Below are positions 55,641-63,955 of a stretch of DNA of 64,000 nt, piece after piece. Below the pieces are notes generated by a model, which was not told the DNA's origin, did no database searches, and was given only the letters and a program-made list of their open reading frames with translations. A program made the translations under genes and the position numbers. Every line of letters begins with the position of its first letter. The first letter of the stretch is position 1. Source of the DNA: an uncultured Candidatus Melainabacteria bacterium (lineage in GTDB: Bacteria; Cyanobacteriota; Vampirovibrionia; Gastranaerophilales; Gastranaerophilaceae); assembly GCA_934754655.1 (NCBI GenBank), contig CAKVIC010000002.1, positions 1-64,000 of the forward strand, written 5' to 3'.

Positions 55641-55925
55641 TTATGCTGCTAAAGTGCTGTCAATTTCAGAAATTAAATATTTAGCAACCCAAGCAAAATC
55701 TTTGTTGTTGTTAGCTGCTTTTTTTAAACAATTAACTGAAGCTTCACCGATACGGATTAAAGACATTGCAACCACACCACGTTTAATACCGTGAACAATT
55801 TGCAATTGATTAACCAACTCTTCTACAACAGAAGAACCTTGATTAACAAGCATATTTTCCAATTTATTCTTTGTTACATTGTCTGCGTTTTCTAATTTAC
55901 CTAAAATTTCTTCAACTAATTGCAT
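55641..55925 (-). CDS. Small HEAT-repeat-like protein
   Basis: About 94 residues from ATG at 55925, chosen because AAGGAG lies seven nt upstream; an earlier in-frame ATG overlaps that site. All helical, with repeat-like segments ([37 protein letters not shown]) that resemble HEAT or PBS-lyase-type repeats. Function unknown. Cotranscribed with rnhA (2-bp gap). Confidence 0.75.
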   Translation of the reverse strand: MQLVEEILGKLENADNVTKNKLENMLVNQGSSVVEELVNQLQIVHGIKRGVVAMSLIRIGEASVNCLKKAANNNKDFAWVAKYLISEIDSTLAA

Positions 55926-56016
55926 TATTTTCTCCTTCATAATAATTTATTGATTAAATATATTATATGCTAATTTTTTCAAAAATTAAGATTTCCTAAT
56001 AAAATCTTTATATCTT
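55926..56016. other. Spacer left of the split structured repeat
   Basis: AT-rich DNA holding the ribosome site of the HEAT-like gene and presumably its promoter; nothing further recognised. Confidence 0.4.
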
Positions 56017-56222
56017 GAGTTTGCGGAAAAATTGAAATTTTTCCTGCAAACTCTGAGGTACGGTTTCCAGGCAGGTTGTGTGCTATCCCGCTCACGACCT
56101 GCCTTTCACACACCTAAGGTCGGATTTGAAAAGCGGATTGTCGGCAGAGAGTGGCAGGATTGCAAAAGCAATCCGAAACTCATTTAACGCCGACAACCAA
56201 GCTATCTCAAAAAAATGGCGGG
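56017..56222. mobile_element. Structured MITE-like repeat, copy B, left part
   Basis: Matches copy A (10634-10838) along its length: GAGTTTGCGGAAAAA end, GGCAGGTTGTG/CGACCTGCC stem (56070-56103), TTGTCGGC/GCCGACAA stem (56138-56145 with 56189-56196) and GGATTGC-AAAA-GCAATCC. Against copy A, stem positions change in pairs (T-A to G-C, A-T to G-C). It breaks off at AAAAATGGCGGG; the rest continues at 57660. Confidence 0.75.
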
Positions 56223-56354
56223 GTTGACGCGTCAAGGTTTGAACTTTTTGAAAGGTATTATGAACATATCAACTCTAATTGCACCCGAAAGATATGTAGT
56301 ATTATATCATCATTGCCCCTAATAACACAAATTTAAACATTGACTTAATTGTGT

Positions 56355-56594
56355 TTATTTAAAGTGACAAGCTTTTTTATCTGAGTACCAAATGCCATTG
56401 TATTCTTTACAAGTTTGTTCATTTACAATTATTTTATTCCCTTCAATATTTAAAGGTAATCCTTCTTTGCAATAGGCAGAATCAAGACAAGCATCTTGTG
56501 GATCATATAAAATAATTGAAATCACTATTACAATTAACACCATTAGAACCACTGCTAAAAAAATGTTTTTAAATATTTTTAGTAAGTAAATCAT
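56355..56594 (-). CDS. Small membrane protein, 79 aa
   Basis: One N-terminal membrane helix (IFLAVVLMVLIVIVISIIL) and a short outside domain with four Cys (DACLDSAYCKEG; TCKEYNGIWY; ACHFK), probably disulfide-bonded or metal-binding. The motif C-x-x-x-x-G-I/T-W resembles short Cys-containing modules of lipoproteins. Not recognised. No clear ribosome site. Lies in the 1.4-kb insertion. Confidence 0.6.
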   Translation of the reverse strand: MIYLLKIFKNIFLAVVLMVLIVIVISIILYDPQDACLDSAYCKEGLPLNIEGNKIIVNEQTCKEYNGIWYSDKKACHFK

Positions 56595-56737
56595 ATATAG
56601 TAATATACATTATTAATATCTTTCTGGCAATCCGTTTGGTCTGTATTTATTAACAAGAACTCTACTATCTTCTTTTGGGTGTTCTTTACCTTGTTTCCGA
56701 CCATATCTATTAGCTTCTTGATCTTCATTACAGTCTT

Positions 56738-57325
56738 CTATACTTTGACCAAATATTTTTCAATTACTTCTGTAGAATACATGTTACAAATAGTTTCAAC
56801 TAAGGTTATAAATTTGTCATCAATTTCACCATCAATACTTATTTTTTGTGGTTTAAAAATGTGTTTTCTTTCTTTACAAAAAATATCTAAACCACATTTT
56901 AGAGCTTTAATAGTGATAGTTTCTCCAAATGTGTTACAATAAATTTCCAACATTGATGATAAGTCTGATGAAGAAAGCGGGCTATAATCTACCCTGCTAT
57001 TTACTTGGTATTCTGGAATTAACTCGGATGCTTTTTGTAGTATTTTATAATTATCAATTTTAGCTTCTTCGGATAAATCGTAGCTTCTTGATAACAAAAA
57101 ATTGTTATTAAGATTTTCAATATCTTCCAAATCTTGGTTTATTTTATTAATAAACTGATGCGAAATTTTAGGAAGTTCTTTATCATAAAAATACTCCTCT
57201 TTAATATACTGTTTTAAACCTTTGATTTGTTGAGCAATGTGATTATAATAATTTTTATCATTAATATTGTATAAATTATTTAATAATGATAAAAACTCTG
57301 ACCGACATTTTTTAGTATTAATCAT
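56738..57325 (-). CDS. Uncharacterised helical protein in the insertion, possibly frameshifted
   Basis: About 195 residues from ATG at 57325, chosen for AAGGA eight nt upstream; the frame is open 28 codons further. Helical, no membrane segment, not recognised (FLSLLNNLYNINDKNYYNHI at the start). The reading frame stops at 56738, but a continuous open frame of about 46 codons, polar and sensible (IEDCNEDQEANRYGRKQGKE), continues in the next frame to a stop near 56610. One extra A in the AAAAA run before the stop would join them. Confidence 0.6.
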   Translation of the reverse strand: MINTKKCRSEFLSLLNNLYNINDKNYYNHIAQQIKGLKQYIKEEYFYDKELPKISHQFINKINQDLEDIENLNNNFLLSRSYDLSEEAKIDNYKILQKASELIPEYQVNSRVDYSPLSSSDLSSMLEIYCNTFGETITIKALKCGLDIFCKERKHIFKPQKISIDGEIDDKFITLVETICNMYSTEVIEKYLVKV

Positions 57326-57409
57326 AATTTTTTCCTTATTAATTTTATGTACGACGAATAATATCGTTTTATTAAAAATGCAACAATATATTTTATATTG
57401 AATTGCCAA

Positions 57410-57659
57410 TATATTGAGATGTGAAGATAAACTATAAATTTATATGTTTATTCATTTTACAATTTTGTGAACAAAACCATTATGCTTCTAATTATATAGA
57501 TTTTCTAATTTTCAAACAATTTTGTAACAATATTTTTACATCTTAACCCAAGATGCAAGAATACTCTAGATTATAAGGTTATTAATAAGGCGCAATGCAA
57601 GTATAGAAATAGTTTTGCATTGATTTCACAATAAAAAAGCTCCCGAAGGTGCTAATTTT
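57410..57659. other. Gene-free AT-rich end of the insertion
   Basis: No gene. A minus-strand hairpin AGCACC-TTCG-GGAGCT followed by TTTTTTA (about 57632-57652) looks like a terminator but has no obvious gene in front of it; it could end a short RNA that reads out of the right part of copy B. Confidence 0.45.
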
Positions 57660-57733
57660 AAAAATGGCGGGAATAAGTTGCTACACAATTCCCGCTCCCG
57701 CCTGTCATTTTTTTGGGATTTTTTTGCATCCTC
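57660..57733. mobile_element. Structured MITE-like repeat, copy B, right part
   Basis: Matches copy A positions 10829-10900: GCGGGAATAAGTTGC hairpin partner ACAATTCCCGC, then CTCCCGCCTGTCATTTTT and the end GCATCCTC. The inner pair TACGCAA of copy A reads TACACAA here. Confidence 0.75.
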
Positions 57734-57801
57734 TACTTGAAATAAATGTAAATTTTTTGTAATATATTACATATAAATATGCAAGAAGAGGAATTATATA
57801 T

Positions 57802-60285
57802 ATGTTCGAACGTTTTACTGAAAAAGCAATAAAAGTTATTATGCTTGCTCAAGAAGAAGCTCGTCGTTTAGGTCATAATTTTGTTGGCACTGAACAAGTA
57901 TTACTGGGCTTAATTGGCGAGGGTACCGGTATTGCTGCAAAAACACTTAAATCTATGGGGGTTAACCTAAAGGATGCAAGAGTTGAAGTAGAAAAAATTA
58001 TTGGCAGAGGTTCAGGGTTTGTTGCTGTAGAAATCCCATTTACACCACGTGCAAAAAGAGTTCTAGAACTTTCTTGGGATGAAGCTAGACAATTAGGACA
58101 TAATTATATTGGCACTGAGCATTTGCTTTTAGGTTTAATAAGAGAAGGCGAAGGTGTTGCTGCACGAGTTTTAGAAAATCTTGGGGTTGATTTGAATAAA
58201 ATAAGAAGTAATGTTGTAAAAATGCTTGGCGATTCAAAACCTCAAGGTACAGCAAGCGTAGGCGTCGGTGGAAGTTCAAGTTCTTCATCTTCTGCAAACA
58301 AAGTTAAAACTCCAAGCTTAGATGAATACGGTACAGATTTAACACTTGCTGCTGCAGAATTAAGACTTGACCCTGTTGTCGGTCGTGAGAAAGAGATAGA
58401 ACGAGTTATCCAAATATTAGCAAGAAGAACAAAAAATAATCCGGTATTATTGGGAGAACCTGGCGTTGGTAAAACAGCTGTTGCAGAAGGGCTTGCAATA
58501 AGAATCGTTAATAATGAAGTTCCAGATATTCTTGAAGATAAAAAAATTATTCAACTTGATATGGGACTATTGATTGCCGGTACAAAATATAGAGGGGAAT
58601 TTGAAGAACGTCTTAAAAAGATTATGGACGAAATAAGACAAGCAGGTAATATAATTCTTGTAATAGACGAAATGCATACCTTAATAGGTGCCGGCGCGGC
58701 CGAAGGTGCTATTGATGCTGCAAACATTTTAAAACCGGCATTATCAAGAGGCGAAATTCAAGTAATTGGTGCTACAACTTCTGACGAATACAGAAAATAT
58801 ATTGAAAAAGATTCTGCTTTAGAAAGAAGATTTCAACCAGTAATAATTGAAGAGCCATCAATTGACGAAACTATTGAAATTATTAAAGGTTTAAAACCAA
58901 AATATGAAGAACACCACAGCTTGATTATATCTGATGATGCAATTGTTGCAGCTACAAAATTATCAAGCAAATATATTAATGACAGATTTTTGCCGGACAA
59001 AGCGATTGACGTAATTGATGAAGCAAGTTCAAAAGTTCGTTTAAAATTTTGCACACTTTCTCCAGAAGGTAAAGAATTAGAAAAAGAATTAAAAAATATT
59101 ATAAGAGAAAAAGAGGACGCCATTCGAAATCAAGAATTTGAAAGAGCATCAGCTCTAAGAGATGATGAAGCGAATATGAAAGATAAAATACGCGAAGTTT
59201 CTGAAGAATGGCGTCGCAAAAATGATGCAAACAGACCAACTGTGACAGAAGAAGATGTTGCAGAAGTAATCGCGACAATGACCGGAGTTCCAGTAACAAA
59301 ACTTACAGAAGGTGAGTCTGAAAGGTTATTAAAACTTGAAGAGACCCTTCATGCAAGAGTCATAGGACAAAGTGACGCTGTAACGGCTATTTCAAAAGCA
59401 ATACGCCGTGCTAGAGTTGGATTAAAATCACCAAACAGACCGATTGGTAGTTTTATTTTCTCAGGTCCAACCGGTGTTGGTAAAACAGAATTAGCAAAAG
59501 CCTTAGCTGAAGCTATTTTTGGAAGTGAAGATAATATGATAAGAGTTGATATGTCAGAATTTATGGAAAAACATTCAACAGCAAAACTTATTGGATCACC
59601 TCCAGGATACGTGGGTTATGATGATGGCGGACATTTATCTGAACTTGTCAGAAAAAAACCTTATTCAGTTATTCTTTTTGATGAAATTGAAAAAGCTCAT
59701 CCGGACGTATTCAATATAATGTTACAAATATTGGATGATGGACGTTTGACGGATGCAAAAGGGCGCCATATTAATTTCAAAAATACTGTAATTATCATGA
59801 CTTCAAATGTTGGTGCAAGCATGATATCAACTCAAGGCAAATTAGGTTTCTCAACTGCTGAAAACGCTAAACAAGATAAATATGAAAAATTAAAAGAAAC
59901 AGTTCACGAAGAATTGAAAAAAGCGTTCAGACCTGAATTTTTAAACCGTATTGATGATATTATTGTATTCTCTCATTTGAGTAAAGAAGAAATTCGTCAA
60001 ATCGTTGATTTAATGATGAAAGATTTGTTCAAACGACTTTCAGAACGTGACTTGTCTATTGAAGTTACTGATGAAGTTAAAGATTTCTTAGCTAAAGACG
60101 GTTATAGTGAAGCTTACGGTGCAAGACCGTTACGTAGATTGATTCAACGCAAAATCGAAGATCAATTAGCAGAAGAAATTTTAACAAATGCTTATCAAGC
60201 AGGTGATACAATTTTGTTAAAATTGGTTGATGGCAAACTTGTGTTTGAAAAAAAAGAAAAAAAAGCTGAAGAAGCTTTGAATTAA
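57802..60285 (+). CDS. clpC: ATP-dependent Clp protease ATPase subunit ClpC
   Basis: 827 residues. Two ClpN repeats at the N-terminus ([40 protein letters not shown]), Walker A GEPGVGKT at about 219, an M/UVR region ([20 protein letters not shown]), second Walker A GPTGVGKT at about 555, and the ClpP loop region. The sequence closely resembles cyanobacterial and chloroplast ClpC, which is one of the taxonomic clues in the window. It unfolds proteins for ClpP. GAGG before ATG. A Ser/Gly linker (about 150-165) is low-complexity. Confidence 0.97.
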   Translation: MFERFTEKAIKVIMLAQEEARRLGHNFVGTEQVLLGLIGEGTGIAAKTLKSMGVNLKDARVEVEKIIGRGSGFVAVEIPFTPRAKRVLELSWDEARQLGHNYIGTEHLLLGLIREGEGVAARVLENLGVDLNKIRSNVVKMLGDSKPQGTASVGVGGSSSSSSSANKVKTPSLDEYGTDLTLAAAELRLDPVVGREKEIERVIQILARRTKNNPVLLGEPGVGKTAVAEGLAIRIVNNEVPDILEDKKIIQLDMGLLIAGTKYRGEFEERLKKIMDEIRQAGNIILVIDEMHTLIGAGAAEGAIDAANILKPALSRGEIQVIGATTSDEYRKYIEKDSALERRFQPVIIEEPSIDETIEIIKGLKPKYEEHHSLIISDDAIVAATKLSSKYINDRFLPDKAIDVIDEASSKVRLKFCTLSPEGKELEKELKNIIREKEDAIRNQEFERASALRDDEANMKDKIREVSEEWRRKNDANRPTVTEEDVAEVIATMTGVPVTKLTEGESERLLKLEETLHARVIGQSDAVTAISKAIRRARVGLKSPNRPIGSFIFSGPTGVGKTELAKALAEAIFGSEDNMIRVDMSEFMEKHSTAKLIGSPPGYVGYDDGGHLSELVRKKPYSVILFDEIEKAHPDVFNIMLQILDDGRLTDAKGRHINFKNTVIIMTSNVGASMISTQGKLGFSTAENAKQDKYEKLKETVHEELKKAFRPEFLNRIDDIIVFSHLSKEEIRQIVDLMMKDLFKRLSERDLSIEVTDEVKDFLAKDGYSEAYGARPLRRLIQRKIEDQLAEEILTNAYQAGDTILLKLVDGKLVFEKKEKKAEEALN

Positions 60286-60294
60286 TTATAAAAT

Positions 60295-60366
60295 AAAAAA
60301 GAGTAGTTAAAGTTATAAAACGAATATTTAACATTTTATTTTAACTTTTAATTACTCTTTTTTTTA
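60295..60366 (+). terminator. Terminator of clpC
   Basis: Long imperfect inverted repeat: AAAAAAGAGTAGTTAAAGTT pairs with AACTTTTAATTACTCTTTTT, ending in a T-run, 10 bp after the clpC stop. Confidence 0.8.
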
Positions 60367-60388
60367 TTTATCACAGAAAGGCAAAAGT

Positions 60389-61564
60389 ATGATTATACTT
60401 GAAAAACCGTACATATCAGAATTTTTAATTGATACAATTGTAAACAATGATTGGCAAGTTTTAGAAAATAACGTAATTAAAAATTGCGGAATGGAAGAAG
60501 AAGCGCTTAATTTGATTTCGCCAGAAGATGCAAAATTAAAATTTGAAAAAGAAGAATATCCTCTGATTTATTCAAATTCAGAAAATTCAATAAATTGGAT
60601 AATTGAAAATTTACCAGAATCTAAATTAACAGGTTATATCAAACTTTTTAAGGATAAAGTTGAATTTCGAAAAATGCTTGCAGAAATTTATCCTGATTAT
60701 TATTTTCAAGAAGTTGATTTTATGGCTTTAAAATCAATTCCATTGGAATCTTTGCATTTCCCTTTTGTAGTAAAACCGGCTGTTGGTTTTTTGAGTTTGG
60801 GAGTTCATACAGTTAATGACGATGAAGAATGGAAAGTTGTTTTAGCAAGGCTTGAAGAAGAGATGACAGAAGCGCAAAAATTTTATCCGCCTGAAGTTGT
60901 TTGTGCTTCTAAGTTTATTCTAGAAGAATTTATTGACGGAGAGGAATACGCGATTGATGCTTATTATGATAAAAACGGTATTCCTGTCATTTTGAACATT
61001 TTTCAACATCCGTTTTTAAACGCAAAAGATGTAAGAGATAGAATTTACATAATGTCTACCGGCATAATGATTAAATATATGTCAAAATTTGCAATGTTAT
61101 TGAAAGATATAGGAGATAGAAACGATATCCGAAATTTTCCAATACATATTGAAGTTCGTGTAACAAAAGACGAAAAAATTATCCCGATAGAAGTAAATCC
61201 AATGCGTTTTGCAGGTTGGTGTACGACTGATGTTTCAAAATACGCTTGGGGAATTAATGTATATGAATGTTTCATGAATCAAACTAAACCCGATTGGAAT
61301 GAGATTTTAAGTAAATCCGGCAGAGGGGTTTATTATTTTTCAATGGCAGAAGTTTCTCCAAATATTGAACATGAGAAAATTAAATCTTTTGACTATGATA
61401 GATATTTGAAAAAATTCTCAAACATTTTAGAATTAAGAAGAATTAATCCAAAGAATAATCCTTTGTTTGCAGTTATTTTTGGTCAAACTTATGATAAAGA
61501 AGAAGTGAAAAATATTTTAAAATTAAATACTCAAGATTATACAAATTTAATTATGAGTAATTAA
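60389..61564 (+). CDS. ATP-grasp domain protein
   Basis: 391 residues. The ATP-grasp order is visible: FPFVVKPAVGFLSLGVHTV (P-loop-like Lys/Gly part), KFILEEFIDGEEYAIDAYYD (ATP-binding Glu), and IEVRVTKDEKIIPIEVNPMRFAG (metal-binding Glu/Asn pair). Such enzymes ligate a carboxylate to an amine or thiol; the substrate is unknown. GAAAGG before ATG. It follows clpC after its terminator, so it is probably transcribed separately. Confidence 0.85.
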   Translation: MIILEKPYISEFLIDTIVNNDWQVLENNVIKNCGMEEEALNLISPEDAKLKFEKEEYPLIYSNSENSINWIIENLPESKLTGYIKLFKDKVEFRKMLAEIYPDYYFQEVDFMALKSIPLESLHFPFVVKPAVGFLSLGVHTVNDDEEWKVVLARLEEEMTEAQKFYPPEVVCASKFILEEFIDGEEYAIDAYYDKNGIPVILNIFQHPFLNAKDVRDRIYIMSTGIMIKYMSKFAMLLKDIGDRNDIRNFPIHIEVRVTKDEKIIPIEVNPMRFAGWCTTDVSKYAWGINVYECFMNQTKPDWNEILSKSGRGVYYFSMAEVSPNIEHEKIKSFDYDRYLKKFSNILELRRINPKNNPLFAVIFGQTYDKEEVKNILKLNTQDYTNLIMSN

Positions 61565-61578
61565 TCTTTATATTTTTT

Positions 61579-61609
61579 GTCATGAAACACTCGTTTCAGC
61601 ATCTCACCG
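61579..61609. repeat. REP-like palindrome, degenerate copy
   Basis: ATGAAACACTCGTTTCAGCAT and the following CTCACCGGCG match the copies at 61731 and 62692, with a change in the left arm. Confidence 0.7.
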
Positions 61610-61668
61610 GCGCTGAACCTTGCACTAAACAAATGATTCACTTGAATATTCCTTTGTTCACTTGTCAG

Positions 61669-61689
61669 ATCCTGAAATAAATTCAGGAT
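61669..61689. repeat. REP-like palindrome ATCCTGAA/TTCAGGAT
   Basis: An 8-bp inverted repeat around ATAAA, flanked by TGTCAG and GACA. A palindrome type common between genes in many bacteria. Confidence 0.8.
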
Positions 61690-61730
61690 GACAGGAAAAT
61701 AACCACGGATTTGCGGTAAAACGATTTGTC

Positions 61731-61751
61731 ATGCTGAACTCGTTTCAGCAT
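61731..61751. repeat. REP-like palindrome ATGCTGAA/TTCAGCAT, copy 1
   Basis: Inverted repeat around CTCG, then CTCACCGGCG. It begins the near-identical part of the 961-bp tandem duplication. Confidence 0.85.
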
Positions 61752-61803
61752 CTCACCGGCGTAGAACTTTGCACTAAACAAACGAGCGTTTTAAATCATT
61801 TTA

Positions 61804-61812
61804 TGCTATAAT
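61804..61812 (+). promoter_or_regulatory. Extended -10 promoter of the first NFKG-like gene
   Basis: TGCTATAAT; no good -35, as is usual for extended -10 promoters. The same sequence lies at 62765-62773 before the second copy. About 30 nt separate it from the ATG. Confidence 0.6.
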
Positions 61813-61846
61813 TTTTGTGTTAAAAAAACAAACAAGGGGTGTATTA

Positions 61847-62176
61847 ATGAAAATTGGATTTAATCCTGCAATAAAGAATCAAAACATGTATAACACAAAA
61901 CGTAACGCCAGCGTGCAAACTAGCATTTCTAACAATCAATTAGCGTTCAAAAAAGTTAATCAAGAGTTTTATAAAAAAGCACAAAAATCATACAAAAAAT
62001 GGGAAGATGTAACATCTGAATGGTATGAAGATTTTTCAGATGAGGTATTATTATGGAAAACAATATCAAAGCAAGATGCTATAGATACAATGAATGCTAT
62101 TCGAAAATTTGTAGATAATGAAAGCCTAGATGCATTCATTGAGGATTTAAATTATTATAAAAAAATACGTTTATAG
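61847..62176 (+). CDS. Small NFKG-like protein, first copy
   Basis: 109 residues from ATG at 61847 with AAGGGG eight nt upstream. The N-terminal 45 residues include QLAFKKVNQEF, a variant of the NFKG motif region of other proteins here; the rest is a small helical, acidic domain (WEDVTSEWYEDFSDEV; ISKQDAIDTMNAIRKFV). Unknown function. The first 40 residues are identical to those of the second copy at 62808, while the C-terminal half is about half identical. Confidence 0.75.
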   Translation: MKIGFNPAIKNQNMYNTKRNASVQTSISNNQLAFKKVNQEFYKKAQKSYKKWEDVTSEWYEDFSDEVLLWKTISKQDAIDTMNAIRKFVDNESLDAFIEDLNYYKKIRL

Positions 62177-62180
62177 ATTT

Positions 62181-62432
62181 TTAACTAAACAACATATTAT
62201 TTAATTTAGTATTTGCTAGATTTCCAATACCAGTGCCTAACATAGAACCTGTAACTCCAAACATTTTTGAACCAAGCGCACCACAATAACCTGATAATGT
62301 AATTGAGCCTAAAAGATTTGTTGCAGATTTTGCGGTTGTTTTAAAAATGTTTTCGCCATTTACAACATCTGATAAAACATCTATGCCTTCAACTGCGCCA
62401 AGCGCTAAAACACCTAATTTGCAATTGCTTTA
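62181..62432 (-). pseudogene. Truncated copy of the 276-aa membrane protein gene
   Basis: Only the last 80 codons remain (GVLALGAVEGIDVLSD ... GNLANTKLNNMLF, stop at 62181). They align with the C-terminal end of the intact gene at 63125. The rest is lost: at about 62420 the homology ends and a GC-rich insertion starts. Several changes are conservative, so the break may be recent compared with the divergence. Confidence 0.85.
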
Positions 62433-62643
62433 GCGGATTTACGGACGGAATGAATGAAATGAATTCCGGATCGCGAACAGATTGAGCCTACTGTGGTGGA
62501 GCCACAAAGACGAAACTCCCGCCCCGCCGATGGCAGGTACGGGCGCGCGGAGCAAATTCAAGACAGCGGATTTTCGGTAGGGCTTTAGCCCGTGAGGTGT
62601 CGGTCGGACGTTACTCCGCCGACACCCCGAATAATTCAAGAGG
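62433..62643. mobile_element. GC-rich 211-bp insertion between direct repeats
   Basis: GCGGATTTACGGACG at 62433 and GCGGATTTGCGGACG at 62644 flank it; a third related GCGGATTTTCGG lies inside at 62566. It is much richer in GC than anything around it and holds several stems: GTGG/CCAC, GGGC-TTTA-GCCC and GTGTCGG/CCGACAC. No coding support. It interrupts the truncated gene and separates the two duplication units. Unrelated in sequence to the 267-bp element except for GCGGATT...CGG words. Confidence 0.6.
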
Positions 62644-62691
62644 GCGGATTTGCGGACGTGTTTTATTTGTTAAAATTATTTGTTATTTGTC

Positions 62692-62712
62692 ATGCTGAAC
62701 TCGTTTCAGCAT
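62692..62712. repeat. REP-like palindrome ATGCTGAA/TTCAGCAT, copy 2
   Basis: Identical to the copy at 61731, exactly 961 bp away. Confidence 0.85.
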
Positions 62713-62807
62713 CTCACCGGCGTAGAACTTTGCACTAAACAAACGAGCGTTTTAAATCATTTTATGCTATAATTTTTGTGTTAAAAAAACAAACAAGGGG
62801 TGTATTA

Positions 62808-63128
62808 ATGAAAATTGGATTTAATCCTGCAATAAAGAATCAAAACATGTATAACACAAAACGTAACGCCAGCGTGCAAACTAGCATTTCTAACAATCAA
62901 TTAGCGTTCAAAAAAGTTAATCAAGAGTTTTATAACAAAGCACAAAAATCATATAATTGGTTTAAAGATGTTACTTCTGAATGGTATGAATGGTTAACAG
63001 ATGCTGTTGTATGGAATGAAATTCCAAAACAAGATGCATTAGACACCATGGATGCTGTGCGTAAATGGGTTCGCAAAGGAAGTCTTGAAGCTTTTGAAAG
63101 TATGTATAAATATATTCAAAATTATTAA
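62808..63128 (+). CDS. Small NFKG-like protein, second copy
   Basis: 106 residues from ATG at 62808 with the same promoter and ribosome site as the first copy. N-terminal 45 residues are the same except one (FYNKAQ for FYKKAQ); the C-terminal part diverges (WFKDVTSEWYEWLTDAVVWN; MDAVRKWVRKGSLEAF). Stop codon overlaps the end of the convergent membrane protein gene by 4 bp. Unknown function. Confidence 0.75.
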   Translation: MKIGFNPAIKNQNMYNTKRNASVQTSISNNQLAFKKVNQEFYNKAQKSYNWFKDVTSEWYEWLTDAVVWNEIPKQDALDTMDAVRKWVRKGSLEAFESMYKYIQNY

Positions 63129-63955
63129 TCAAATAACATATTATTAAGTTTGTTATTAGCTAGATTTCCAATACCTGTTCCTAACATAGAACCTGTAATA
63201 CCAAACATTTTAGAACCAATTGCTCCACAATAACCTGATAATGTAATTGAGCCTAGTAAATTAGTCGCTGATTTTGCTGTTGTTTTGAAAAAGTTTTCAC
63301 CATTTGCAATATCTGATAAAATATCAATGCCTTCAATTGTGCCAAGAGCTAAAATACCCAATTTAGGAGTTCTTGTCAATGCTCTTGCTGTTAAAGTGCC
63401 AAACTTATTACCTTCAAAAACTTTAGCTCTAACATAAGATGGTTTATCAGGACTATGAGTAATGTTTTTTATGCTTGTTTTAATTTGTGTTTGTTTAAGA
63501 TTAAATATCTTAGTAATCCAAGCACCAAATTGTGTTTGTAATAATGTTGTATCTTGTTTTAGCAACCATATTGCCAATTTTGGAAATGGGCTGGTGTTTG
63601 GATTAACAAAATTATTCAACAAAGTTCCACGGAAAAATGAAAATGGATGTTGTGCAATTTTGTAATCATAAGGCGGTACAAATTTTTCGCCTTTGATTAA
63701 TGAAGAAATTTGTTTGCAAGCGCCTTGCAAGTCACGGATATCTTCCGGTGCGTTTAATAGCGCAAGTGTTGCAATTGCAGGAGTTGAAACTGAATTTGAA
63801 TTTTGAAGTTGTTCAGCTTTTTGAACTTGTGGAACGATATCAAAAATTGAACTGGTTTCATCTTTTTTATCAACGCTTTTGCGCGCTTTTTCGTAATCTT
63901 GTTGGATTTGATAAAAATTGTTTGGATTGTTGTTTAATAAAATCTTACTGATCAT
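63125..63955 (-). CDS. Uncharacterised membrane protein, 276 aa
   Basis: 276 residues. A polar N-terminus, one weak hydrophobic stretch (residues about 58-70, TPAIATLALLNA), and a C-terminal region rich in Gly, Ala and Leu (TLTARALTRTPKLGILALG; NLLGSITLSGYCGAIGSKMF; GSMLGTGIGNLANN) that probably inserts in a membrane. GGAAAAGG precedes ATG. Not recognised. A truncated copy is at 62181-62432. Convergent with the small NFKG-like gene in both units, which keeps the pair together. Confidence 0.75.
   Translation of the reverse strand: MISKILLNNNPNNFYQIQQDYEKARKSVDKKDETSSIFDIVPQVQKAEQLQNSNSVSTPAIATLALLNAPEDIRDLQGACKQISSLIKGEKFVPPYDYKIAQHPFSFFRGTLLNNFVNPNTSPFPKLAIWLLKQDTTLLQTQFGAWITKIFNLKQTQIKTSIKNITHSPDKPSYVRAKVFEGNKFGTLTARALTRTPKLGILALGTIEGIDILSDIANGENFFKTTAKSATNLLGSITLSGYCGAIGSKMFGITGSMLGTGIGNLANNKLNNMLFD

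Larger units (their letters stand above)
56223..57659. mobile_element. 1.4-kb insertion inside copy B of the structured repeat
   Basis: The 12-bp sequence AAAAATGGCGGG ends the left part (56211-56222) and begins the right part (57660-57671), so the stretch between is bracketed by a direct repeat. It carries two unrecognised genes and no transposase. Either an insertion with a 12-bp target duplication, or cargo of a longer parent element of which copy A is a deleted form. Confidence 0.6.
61724..63370. repeat. Tandem segmental duplication, 961-bp offset
   Basis: From 61727 and 62688, about 250 bp are almost identical (palindrome, promoter, start and first 50 codons of the small gene). After that the copies drift apart but stay homologous through the small gene and the C-terminal part of the downstream minus-strand gene. 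A 211-bp GC-rich insertion sits between the copies. The pattern suggests duplication followed by gene conversion of the 5' part. Confidence 0.9.

Noticed and set aside
56223..57659. Transposon or prophage
   Set aside because: No transposase, integrase or phage gene found; only the 12-bp direct repeat suggests insertion.
62439..62639. 66-residue frame in the GC-rich insertion
   Set aside because: Low Asn/Lys and unusual Arg/Pro/Ser content is due to high GC; stems explain the sequence better.
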